Below, one piece after another: positions 7,010-14,945 of a stretch of DNA of 28,776 nucleotides. How positions within the stretch are numbered: the stretch's first letter is position 1; every line of letters begins with the position of its first letter. A program made the position numbers and the translations under genes. The notes beneath the pieces are model-generated. The model had not been told where the DNA came from. It saw nothing but the letters and a program-made list of their open reading frames with translations, and searched no databases. Source of the DNA: J095 sp964407935 (GTDB lineage: Bacteria; Chloroflexota; Anaerolineae; 4572-78; J111); contig CAYOXS010000037.1 in the NCBI GenBank assembly GCA_964407935.1, positions 1 to 28,776 on the forward strand, read 5' to 3'.

Positions 7010-8914
7010 TTATTCGCGGGCGTAGCCCAGCGATTTCAGGCTGTCGGTGATTTCGTCCAAAATGACCGGGTCGTCGATGGTGGCCGGCATGCGGTATTCC
7101 TGCCCATCGGCAATGCGTTTCATTGTGCCGCGTAAAATTTTGCCGGAGCGGGTTTTGGGCAGCCGCTTCACAACGGTGGCCGATTTAAACGAGGCCACCG
7201 GCCCGATTTTCTCACGGACAAGTTGAACCAGCTCTTTGACAATCTGTTGCTGGTCGCGGGTGACGCCGGCTTTCAGCACCACCATGCCCAGCGGCACTTC
7301 GCCCTTTAATTCGTCGGCCACGCCGATCACGGCGCATTCGGCCACGTCCGGGTGCGAGGCCAGCACCTCTTCCATGCCGCCGGTTGACAGCCGGTGACCG
7401 GCCACGTTGATGATGTCGTCGGTGCGGCTCATAATCCACACGTAGCCGTCTTCGTCTTTAAAGCCGGCGTCGGCGGTGCTGTAATAGCCCTCAAACGCGC
7501 TCAGGTACGAGCGTTTGTAGCCCTCGTCGTTGTTCCACAGGGTGGGCAGGTTGCCGGGCGCCAGCGGCAGTTTGATGACAATGCTGCCAATTTCATCGGC
7601 TTCTACCGGCTGGCCCATTTCGTTGACTACCTGCACATCGTAGCCGGGCATGGGCACGGTGGCGGAGCCGGGTTTCACTTCCAGCAGTTCAACGCCGATG
7701 GGGTTGCCGCAAATTGCCCAGCCGGTTTCGGTTTGCCACCAGTGGTCAATCACCGGCACGTTCAACTGGTTACGCGCCCAGAACAGGGTGTCGGGATCGC
7801 AGCGTTCGCCGGCCAAAAACAGGGTGCGGAAGTTGCTCAGATCGTACTTTTTTACATATTCGCCGGTAGGGTCATCGCGCTTGATGGCCCGAAAAGCGGT
7901 GGGCGCGGTAAACAGCACGCTAACGTTGTGCTCGGAGATGACCCGCCAGAACGCGCCGGGGTCGGGCGTGCCCACGGGTTTGCCCTCAAACAAAATGGTG
8001 GTGTTACCGTTGATCAGCGGCGCGTACACAATGTAGGAGTGGCCTACCACCCAGCCCACGTCAGAGGCGGCCCAGTAAACTTCGCCGGGTTTGACGCCGT
8101 ACACGTTTTGCATGCTCCACTGCATGGCTACCAGATGGCCGCCGTTATCGCGGACAACGCCTTTGGGAATGCCGGTGGTGCCGCTGGTGTACAAAATGTA
8201 GAGCGGATCGGTGGCCTCAACCGGCACCGGTTCGACGGGTTGGGCGGTGGTCATTAAGTCGGCCCAGTCCAGGTCTCGGCCGGCGGTCATGGGCGCGGTT
8301 TCCTGGGGGCGCTGCAAAATGATGCAGTTTTTGGGTTTGGCCTCTTCATTGGACAGGTCGATGGCTTCATCCAGCAGCGGTTTATATTTGATCACCCGGT
8401 TCACCTCGATGCCGCACGAGGCCGAGACAATGAGTTTGGGTTTGGCATCGTTAATGCGGGTGGCCAGTTCGCGGGGGGCAAAGCCGCCAAACACCACCGA
8501 ATGAATTGCGCCAATCCGGGCGCAGGCCAGCATGGCAATAACCGCTTCCGGAACCATCGGCATATAAATGATCACCCGGTCGCCTTTTTGCACGCCCTGG
8601 CCGGCCAGCGCGCCGGCAAATTTAGCCACTTCGTCGCGCAGCTCGCGGAAGGTGAATTTTTTGAGGGTGTTGGTCACCGGGCTGTCGTAAATGAGGGCAA
8701 ACTGGTCGGCGCGGCCCTGTTCAACGTGCCGGTCAACCGCGTTGTAACAGGTGTTGACTTTGGCCCCGGCAAACCAGCGATACAGCGGCGGGTTAGAGTC
8801 ATCGAGCACTTTGTCCCATTTTTGAACCCAGTCGATGGATTCGGCGGCGCCGGCCCAAAAGCCCTGCGGGTCTGCTTGCCATTGGTTGTAGAGTTGTTTG
8901 TATTCACCAGACAT
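7010..8914 (-). CDS. prpE: Propionyl-CoA synthetase
   Basis: A 634-residue AMP-forming acyl-CoA synthetase that converts propionate (and related acids), ATP and CoA to acyl-CoA, AMP and PPi. The ATP loop YTSGTTGIPKGVV, the core DHWWQTETG, and the C-terminal domain lysine K592 in RSGKILRGTM are all present. GTPDPGAFWRV and the length match PrpE rather than Acs. At the acetate-pocket position where Acs has Val (VGEPI), this protein has Ala (AGERCDP), which widens the pocket as expected for propionate. The ATG at 8914-8912 is used with the GGAGG about 12 bases upstream; an ATG 21 bases earlier overlaps that site. The acylation lysine is typical of sites controlled by acetylation in this family. 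Confidence 0.9.
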   Translation of the reverse strand: MSGEYKQLYNQWQADPQGFWAGAAESIDWVQKWDKVLDDSNPPLYRWFAGAKVNTCYNAVDRHVEQGRADQFALIYDSPVTNTLKKFTFRELRDEVAKFAGALAGQGVQKGDRVIIYMPMVPEAVIAMLACARIGAIHSVVFGGFAPRELATRINDAKPKLIVSASCGIEVNRVIKYKPLLDEAIDLSNEEAKPKNCIILQRPQETAPMTAGRDLDWADLMTTAQPVEPVPVEATDPLYILYTSGTTGIPKGVVRDNGGHLVAMQWSMQNVYGVKPGEVYWAASDVGWVVGHSYIVYAPLINGNTTILFEGKPVGTPDPGAFWRVISEHNVSVLFTAPTAFRAIKRDDPTGEYVKKYDLSNFRTLFLAGERCDPDTLFWARNQLNVPVIDHWWQTETGWAICGNPIGVELLEVKPGSATVPMPGYDVQVVNEMGQPVEADEIGSIVIKLPLAPGNLPTLWNNDEGYKRSYLSAFEGYYSTADAGFKDEDGYVWIMSRTDDIINVAGHRLSTGGMEEVLASHPDVAECAVIGVADELKGEVPLGMVVLKAGVTRDQQQIVKELVQLVREKIGPVASFKSATVVKRLPKTRSGKILRGTMKRIADGQEYRMPATIDDPVILDEITDSLKSLGYARE

Positions 8915-8955
8915 TGATTGAACATCCCTCCTCATTGATTGGATTTGAATTGGCT

Positions 8956-11073
8956 TTAATACTTTATGCGGGCCAGATAGGTTTCCTCGGCGGCGGCGCG
9001 AGCCTGGGCCAGAGTCACAATCCCCTGCTCGGCCAGCAGGGGGAGCAGCTTGAGGAAAATATCACCCGTTAAAATGGCGTCGCCCAGCGAGGTGTGACGG
9101 CCAATAATGTTAATGCCCAGCCGTTGGGCAATGGCTTCAAGGCTGTGATCTTTGTGGTTGGCGTGGGTAATGGCCGAAAGCAGCAGCGTGTCCAGCACCG
9201 GGTTGGTAAATTTTACGCCGGTGTGCTGCTCTTTAATTTGCAGCATGCGCATATCAAAGGCGGCGTTGTGGGCAATGAGCACCGTGCCTTCGGTGAATTT
9301 TTGAAACGAGGGCAGCACCTGCTCGATGGTGGGCTGGTTGCGCAGCATCTCGCCGGAGATGCCGGTGATTTCGGCGGAGGTGCGGGGCAGCGGTCGTTTG
9401 GGATCGACCAGTTGGTCAAAGATTTCCTGGCGCAGCAGCCGCCCGTTGACAATCCGCACCGCGCTCACAGAAATGATCTCATCGCTGGCGGGATTGAGGC
9501 CGGTGGTTTCGGTATCAAACACAGTGTAGGTCAACCCCAACAGGGGGCGGTTGTCGATTTCCGGGTTTTGGCCGGCCTGGTGAAACAGGTCAAAATCGTA
9601 ATATTCGGGACGGCTGCCCTGAATGTTGGACACGCTGTAGCTCGGTTTGGGTTGAGTGGTGGGCAGCAGCAGCCGCAGCATCAGCATGCCGGTTTCCTTG
9701 TTGGGTTGCAGCCACACTTCGCCGCCGTGACGTTCGGCTACTTCGCGCAGAGCCGGGGCCGATTCGTCATTTTTGGCGGTGTAAATCTGGTTTTGCCAGC
9801 TCCACAACGTGTCCAGATCGGCCTTGCCCGCCGGCCAAACCAAATCCATTGCCGCCAACTGGCCCGATTGCCGCAGGCACAGTTTGATTTCGGTAACGTG
9901 GTACGCCTCTTTGAGCCGGGCCACCATCAGCGACAACGCCTGCACCACCGAGTAGCTGTCAACCTTGAGCCACAGGTTGTCGTCGTGCCCGTCAAGAATG
10001 GTGGTGACGTGCAGTTTGTCTTCAAACTGGCGCTGGATGGCCCACAACAAATCGCTGCCCATCATTTCTTCGAGCTGCCAATCGGCTTTGAGGTAGGTGT
10101 CGTAATCCGAGGTGATCTGGTTGAGCCGGCTGCTCAGCGTGAATGATTCATCGGCAATCACTTTGCGGAGCTGCACCGACTTGCGGGGGTCCATCTGCGG
10201 GTATTGTTCGATGGTTTCAATGGCGGAGCGAATGTTGGCCAGCGACGAGCGCACGCCTTCGGTGAGGGCTTGCAGCAGCATATCGCGGCGGCGGCTGCGG
10301 TCGGTTTGCTGGGTAACATCTTCCAAAGTTATCACAAAGCCGTTGATTTCATCGGTGTGGCTGATGATGGGCGCGGTGCGGGTGCGCACCAGTTGGCCGT
10401 TGGCCGCGGTGGTAACCACCTGCGACACCAGCCGGGCGTTGCCTTTTTTGTGGCGCTCTCTGAGTTCTTCCAACACATAGGTGATGGCGTTGCGGTCGAT
10501 GAGGCCAAACACCGAGCGGCCCAGTCCCACAAAGCCGCCCACGCGCTCGTTGCGGCCGGTGGAGTTGGGGGCGGATTTGAGCAACTGTTTGGCCCGGTTG
10601 TTGTAGAGCAAAATCCGCCCTTCCAGATTACAAACCAGCACGCCTTCGGTCAGTTCAGACATCAGCGCCGCCAGCCGATTTTTTTCGTCTTCCAGTTGCG
10701 CGAGGGCTTTTTCTGTTTGTTCGGACTGGTCGTTAACGGTGGACTGGTAGCGGTCGGCAAAGGCGTTAATCACTTCGGTCAGCCGTTTGATGTCGCTGGG
10801 CACCTCAACGCTCACCCGATGTTTGGGGTTAACGCTGGTAATCACCCGGGTTTCTTCTGTTAAACGGCGCACACCCAGCACATACGACTGAATGAAATTG
10901 TTCAGCGTATAGCCTGCCCCAATAATTGTCAGCGCGGCAATAGCCACCGACAGGTGGGGCAGGTCGCCGGTGAGCCGGGGGCCAAAAAACCAGGCTGTCA
11001 GGTAACCGGCGGCAAATAATATAATTCCGGCTAACGCCAGAATACCGGCCAGGTGCAGATTTTTTCGGATCAT
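8956..11073 (-). CDS. Membrane PAS/pseudo-histidine-kinase fused to DnaQ-like exonuclease
   Basis: This 705-residue protein joins a sensor to a nuclease. Two membrane segments lie at about 8-30 and 41-62, then a HAMP-like linker, coiled coil (115-140) and PAS domain (about 140-265). Residues 270-480 follow a histidine-kinase layout, but the H-box reads LTEGVRSSLANIRSA with no phospho-acceptor histidine, and the N-box and DxGxG motifs are missing, so it looks catalytically dead. Residues 515-690 are a DEDDh 3'-5' exonuclease like DNA polymerase III epsilon: D520 and E522 (FDTETTG), D607 (HNAAFD), H660 and D665, all intact. The start overlaps the CheY-like gene by 4 bases (ATGA). DnaQ-like nuclease genes near acetate permease and DUF294 genes are known from Proteobacteria. 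The nucleic-acid target is unknown. Confidence 0.87.
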   Translation of the reverse strand: MIRKNLHLAGILALAGIILFAAGYLTAWFFGPRLTGDLPHLSVAIAALTIIGAGYTLNNFIQSYVLGVRRLTEETRVITSVNPKHRVSVEVPSDIKRLTEVINAFADRYQSTVNDQSEQTEKALAQLEDEKNRLAALMSELTEGVLVCNLEGRILLYNNRAKQLLKSAPNSTGRNERVGGFVGLGRSVFGLIDRNAITYVLEELRERHKKGNARLVSQVVTTAANGQLVRTRTAPIISHTDEINGFVITLEDVTQQTDRSRRRDMLLQALTEGVRSSLANIRSAIETIEQYPQMDPRKSVQLRKVIADESFTLSSRLNQITSDYDTYLKADWQLEEMMGSDLLWAIQRQFEDKLHVTTILDGHDDNLWLKVDSYSVVQALSLMVARLKEAYHVTEIKLCLRQSGQLAAMDLVWPAGKADLDTLWSWQNQIYTAKNDESAPALREVAERHGGEVWLQPNKETGMLMLRLLLPTTQPKPSYSVSNIQGSRPEYYDFDLFHQAGQNPEIDNRPLLGLTYTVFDTETTGLNPASDEIISVSAVRIVNGRLLRQEIFDQLVDPKRPLPRTSAEITGISGEMLRNQPTIEQVLPSFQKFTEGTVLIAHNAAFDMRMLQIKEQHTGVKFTNPVLDTLLLSAITHANHKDHSLEAIAQRLGINIIGRHTSLGDAILTGDIFLKLLPLLAEQGIVTLAQARAAAEETYLARIKY

Positions 11074-11438
11074 TGACTCAAAATGTGTTTCACTTCGGCC
11101 ATTAATTCCCGGGTAGAAAATGGTTTGATGATATAGGCGTCGGCGCCCAGGGCCAACCCTTTGGTCACTTCTACTTCACGGCCTTTGGCGGTTAACATAA
11201 TAATTTTGATGCCATTCCAGGCCGAATTTTCACGGATGCGGCGGCTCACTTCAAAGCCGTTGATTTTGGGCATCATCACATCGAGCAGCACCAAATCCGG
11301 TTGAAAAACGGCCACTTTTTCCAGCGCGTCTTCGCCGTTGTGGGCAATTTCAACATGATAGCCGGCCTGCTTCATTAAAAATTCAATGGAAATAACGATG
11401 TTCGATTCGTCGTCAACAATCAGGATTTTTTTGCTCAT
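11070..11438 (-). CDS. CheY-like single-domain response regulator
   Basis: A 122-residue receiver domain with no output domain. The acidic pair is D9-D10 (VDDE), the phosphorylation site is D53 (LVLLDVMMP), a threonine sits in MLTAKG, and the conserved lysine is in YIIKPFS. It overlaps the pseudokinase-exonuclease gene by 4 bases, indicating coupled translation and a likely physical partnership. Since that neighbour lacks a phospho-acceptor histidine, the phosphate more likely comes from the CbrA-like kinase encoded upstream (11934-14726). It would then act as a shuttle or as a protein-binding switch for the exonuclease. That wiring is inference. Confidence 0.92.
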   Translation of the reverse strand: MSKKILIVDDESNIVISIEFLMKQAGYHVEIAHNGEDALEKVAVFQPDLVLLDVMMPKINGFEVSRRIRENSAWNGIKIIMLTAKGREVEVTKGLALGADAYIIKPFSTRELMAEVKHILSQ

Positions 11439-11456
11439 GCGCAGACTGCTCCGTTG

Positions 11457-11849
11457 CTAACGCGGCTCGTTTACCGAGCGGAAAAAGGCTTTGCCCACAA
11501 TCAGGCCGCCCAGGCCACCGTACACCAGCCCGGTGCCGGCGCTGGCCAAAATCAGCGGCAGGTCGCCGCCAATGGCAAACGCGCCCAAAATGAAACCGGC
11601 AATGGCCCCGCAGCCGCCCAGCACAACCGCGCCAAAAAGCGCGCCGCCAAACCAGCCGATCAGCCCGCCGCCAATGGCCAGTAAAACTGCCAGCGGCAGG
11701 CCAAAGCTGCGCACAGCCAGCATCAAATCGATGGCGTTCATATTAAAAACATTCCCCACAATCAGGGGGGTGATGGCGGTAGCCAGGCTCAGGCCGGCAA
11801 ATCCACCTACCGCCAATCCGACAATCACGCGCAAAAAACTTCGGTGCAT
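11457..11849 (-). CDS. Small glycine-rich membrane protein
   Basis: A 130-residue very hydrophobic protein with about four membrane segments (residues about 7-30, 45-68, 70-92, 100-120). Gly-rich helices such as IGGGLIGWFGGALFGAVVLG pack like those of small pore or scaffold proteins. I do not recognise the family. AGGAGTTGTAACC precedes the ATG, so it is probably translated. It lies between the symporter-kinase gene and the CheY-like gene on the same strand, 18 bases from the latter. It may assist the membrane sensors, but nothing in the sequence shows a specific role. Confidence 0.7.
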   Translation of the reverse strand: MHRSFLRVIVGLAVGGFAGLSLATAITPLIVGNVFNMNAIDLMLAVRSFGLPLAVLLAIGGGLIGWFGGALFGAVVLGGCGAIAGFILGAFAIGGDLPLILASAGTGLVYGGLGGLIVGKAFFRSVNEPR

Positions 11850-11933
11850 GGTTACAACTCCTGTGAAAATAGGATTCAGGGGTCAGGGTGTGTTCCTGCC
11901 CGGATTTCAAAAGTTTGCGGCAAGAGTCCAAAA

Positions 11934-14726
11934 CTACAGTTCACTTCTCAGCGTGTCCACCGCCAGCGGGTGACCGTCAATGCTAACCGGCGGCTCCGCA
12001 ACGGGTTGCGGATCGAGCGGCAGGGTAAACGAAAAAGTTGCGCCCTGGCCAAGCTGGCTTTCTACCCACAGTTCGCCGCTAAAATAGGTGATGATCTGGC
12101 GGCAAATGGGCAATCCCAGGCCGGTGCCCTGCGGCTTTTCGGTGAGTGTATCGCCAACCTGCCGGAATTTTTCAAAAATCAGGTCCACATCTTCGGGCCG
12201 AATCCCCGGCCCATTGTCGGTTACGTCCACGCGCAGGCTGTTGTTGGTGGGGTAAAGTTTAACGCTCACCTGGCCGGCCTCGCCGCTGCAAAATTTAATG
12301 GCATTGGAGAGCAGGTTGAGCAGCACCTGCATAATCCGGTCGCGGTCGGCCACCAGCGGCGGCACGCCAGCCGGCAAATCAACCTCAAGCGCAATCTTTT
12401 TCTCTTCAAAGAGCTGGCCGGTGGCGGTGAGCGCATCTTCAACCACCTCTTTCAGGTCAATCTCTGCCAGCGTCCATTCCATTTTACCGGACTCGATTTT
12501 TGACAGATCGAGCACGTTGTTGATGAGGCGGGTCAGTCGCTCGCTTTCTTTGAGGATGATGTTGACAAACCGGTTACGTTGCTGCATTTCCAGGTCCGGG
12601 TTGTCAAACAAAATTTCAGAAAAAGCTCGGATCGAAGTCAGCGGCGTGCGGAGTTCGTGGGTGACGGTAGACATAAAATCGTCTTTGAGCCGGTCCAGTT
12701 CTTTGAGCTGCTCGTTGGCGGCGCGGAGTTCGGCGGAGGCGGCCTCCAGTTCCCGTGATTTTTGCTCAAGTTGATGGCTGTAGGCAATCACCTGGCTGGT
12801 TTCGTCCAGAATGCTCATCACCTCGTCGGTGGTGAGCGGCTCTTCTTTAACCACGGAGGCGACCATGGCCCGCGCCGAGGCGGCGCCAATAGCGCCGGCC
12901 AACTGCCGCTCGGCAAAATCAACCATTTCGGCGTCGGCGCTGGTTTGGTTGGCCCAGTTAAGCCGGTGCTGCCGGGCGTAGGCGCTAAACACCTCTTCGG
13001 TGCGGGCCACGCCTAAAAAGCGGGCCAGCAGCGAGCGCAAGGCTTCGGCGCTGGCGCTGCCCCGCCAAAAGCGGGTCCGTTCGGCGGCGCCGGTATGCTT
13101 AAAGACATCGACAAAAAGGTTGGCCTGGCTGTGTTCGAGGACACTTTGCCGGCTCAGGAGCGACACAACCACATAGCCGCCCACATTAACCAGCGTACTC
13201 CATAACATAGCATGCACAACCGGGTCCAGTCCGTCAAGTCCAAACAGAGCGTAAGGCCGCAAAACCGCCAGCCCAAACGGCCCGTTGTTGATAAAACTTT
13301 GCGGCAAAAAGCCGGATTCAACCAGCGCCGGCAGCGGCAGGGTGTAACCCCACACCAAAAACCCGCCGAGCAGCCCCACCAGCGCCCCGGTGCGGGTACC
13401 GCCTTTCCAGTAGATGCCGCCAAAAATGGCCGGGGCAAATTGGGCCACCGCCGCAAACGAGACCAGCCCAATCGAGACCAGCGTTTGCGACTCGCCGGTG
13501 AGCCGGAAGTAGAGGTAGCTGAGCAACAGGATCACCACAATGGCGCTGCGCCGGATGGCTTTGAGCAGGCCGGTCAGGTCGCTGCGTTCAGCCAGGCCCA
13601 GCGCCTGCCAGCGCAGCAGCACCGGCATGACCAGATCGTTAGATACCATTGTGGTCAGGGCGATGGTAGCTACTACCACCATACTGGTGGCCGCCGACAG
13701 GCCGCCAATAAACACAAACAGGGCCAACGCCGCCTGGTTTTCGGCCAGGGGCAGGGTTAGCACAAAGGCGTCGGGGTCCATATTGCCGTTGGGAAAGTGG
13801 AGCAATCCGCCAAAAGCAATGGGCAGCACAAAAATATTAATGGCCAGCAGGTACAACGGAAACAGCCAGATGGCCTTGTTAAGGTGACTCTCATCGACAT
13901 TTTCTACCACGGCCATCTGAAACTGGCGCGGCAGCAGGGTTACGGCCATCATCGACAGATAAGTAAACCAGGCCCAGTCAACAATGCTGCCTTGCATGGT
14001 AAAGAGCGTCCGCAGTTGGGGCCGGGCGGCGGCGTGGGCAAAAACATCGCCAAAACCGTTGTACACGCCGTAGGTTACAAACCAACCAACCGCCAAAAAG
14101 GCCAGCAGCTTAACCACCGACTCAAAGGCGATGGCGGCGACGACCCCCTGATGGTGTTCGGTGGCATCCAGATGACGCGTGCCAAACAAAATGGCAAACA
14201 CGGCCAGCAGCAGGGCGGCGTAAAAGGCCGTATCGTTGCCCAGAGACGCAGCGACGGCCTGGCCGGGCGGCCCCTGGTTCCAGCCGGTGAGCACCAGATA
14301 ACTGGTGGAAATGCCCTTGAGCTGGAGCGAAATATACGGGATAACGCCAACAACGGCCACCACAGTTACCAATCCCCCCAGCGTTGTGCTTTTGCCGTAG
14401 CGGGAGCCGATGAAATCGGCGATGGAGGTGATGCGGTTGACTTTGCTGATGCGGATGATTTTACGCAGAACAAACCACCACAGCGCGGCCATCAGGGTTG
14501 GCCCCAAATAAATGGGCAAAAAACCGATGCCAGCGCTGGCGGCGCGCCCCACGCTGCCGTAAAACGTCCAGGCCGTGCAATACACGCCCAGCGACAGAGC
14601 GTAAATGTAGGGGTTGCCAATAATGCTGTGGCCGGCGTCGGCCCGTTTGTCGCCGTAGTAGGCAATGGCAAACAACAGCCCAATATAGGCCAGCGACAGC
14701 AGCAAAATAAACCATCCCTGTAACAC
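11934..14726 (-). CDS. CbrA-like Na+/solute symporter fused to histidine kinase
   Basis: A 930-residue sensor kinase whose N-terminal 520 residues form an SLC5-type sodium/solute symporter with about 13 membrane helices. Residues about 590-640 resemble the STAC linker (FAERQLAGAIGAASARAMVA, then LDETSQVIAYS), followed by a coiled coil and a complete kinase: H690 (VTHELRTPLTSIRA), N-box N808 (NLLSNAIKF), DNGPG at 837-841 and GTGLGL at 867-872. CbrA of Pseudomonas has the same order plus a PAS domain, which I do not see here. It probably senses or couples to uptake of a carbon source, plausibly acetate or another short acid given its neighbours. A GTG start with AGGGGG upstream follows the small membrane gene by 12 bases. 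Its cognate regulator is probably the CheY-like protein. Confidence 0.9.
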   Translation of the reverse strand: MLQGWFILLLSLAYIGLLFAIAYYGDKRADAGHSIIGNPYIYALSLGVYCTAWTFYGSVGRAASAGIGFLPIYLGPTLMAALWWFVLRKIIRISKVNRITSIADFIGSRYGKSTTLGGLVTVVAVVGVIPYISLQLKGISTSYLVLTGWNQGPPGQAVAASLGNDTAFYAALLLAVFAILFGTRHLDATEHHQGVVAAIAFESVVKLLAFLAVGWFVTYGVYNGFGDVFAHAAARPQLRTLFTMQGSIVDWAWFTYLSMMAVTLLPRQFQMAVVENVDESHLNKAIWLFPLYLLAINIFVLPIAFGGLLHFPNGNMDPDAFVLTLPLAENQAALALFVFIGGLSAATSMVVVATIALTTMVSNDLVMPVLLRWQALGLAERSDLTGLLKAIRRSAIVVILLLSYLYFRLTGESQTLVSIGLVSFAAVAQFAPAIFGGIYWKGGTRTGALVGLLGGFLVWGYTLPLPALVESGFLPQSFINNGPFGLAVLRPYALFGLDGLDPVVHAMLWSTLVNVGGYVVVSLLSRQSVLEHSQANLFVDVFKHTGAAERTRFWRGSASAEALRSLLARFLGVARTEEVFSAYARQHRLNWANQTSADAEMVDFAERQLAGAIGAASARAMVASVVKEEPLTTDEVMSILDETSQVIAYSHQLEQKSRELEAASAELRAANEQLKELDRLKDDFMSTVTHELRTPLTSIRAFSEILFDNPDLEMQQRNRFVNIILKESERLTRLINNVLDLSKIESGKMEWTLAEIDLKEVVEDALTATGQLFEEKKIALEVDLPAGVPPLVADRDRIMQVLLNLLSNAIKFCSGEAGQVSVKLYPTNNSLRVDVTDNGPGIRPEDVDLIFEKFRQVGDTLTEKPQGTGLGLPICRQIITYFSGELWVESQLGQGATFSFTLPLDPQPVAEPPVSIDGHPLAVDTLRSEL

Positions 14727-14738
14727 CAGCGCCCCCTG

Positions 14739-14939
14739 TTATTTTCGCTGCTCCAGAATTAAGGCCAGTAACCCAATCACCACAGTCCAGGTAAAAAAAA
14801 TATAGCCATACAAAACCGGGATGCCAAAAATCAGGCCATCGATGCTGAAAATTGACAGCACCGGGTAGTTAAACAGCACACAGCCCAGTAAAAACACAAC
14901 GGCTACTTTTTGCCCGGCGGATGATCGATATTTGTCCAA
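14739..14939 (-). CDS. Small two-helix membrane protein, symporter-kinase partner
   Basis: A 66-residue protein with two membrane helices (about 11-33 and 41-62) and charged ends. The helix pattern (LFNYPVLSIF, IPVLYGYIFFTW) resembles the short proteins encoded next to SLC5-type transporters and CbrA-type kinases, such as CbrX or DUF4212-like small subunits. The start is a TTG at 14939-14937 with AAGG upstream. It sits 6 bases after the DUF294 gene stop and 12 bases before the symporter-kinase start, which strongly suggests co-expression and complex formation. The exact family is not certain. Confidence 0.72.
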   Translation of the reverse strand: MDKYRSSAGQKVAVVFLLGCVLFNYPVLSIFSIDGLIFGIPVLYGYIFFTWTVVIGLLALILEQRK

Positions 14940-14945
14940 ACTGCC

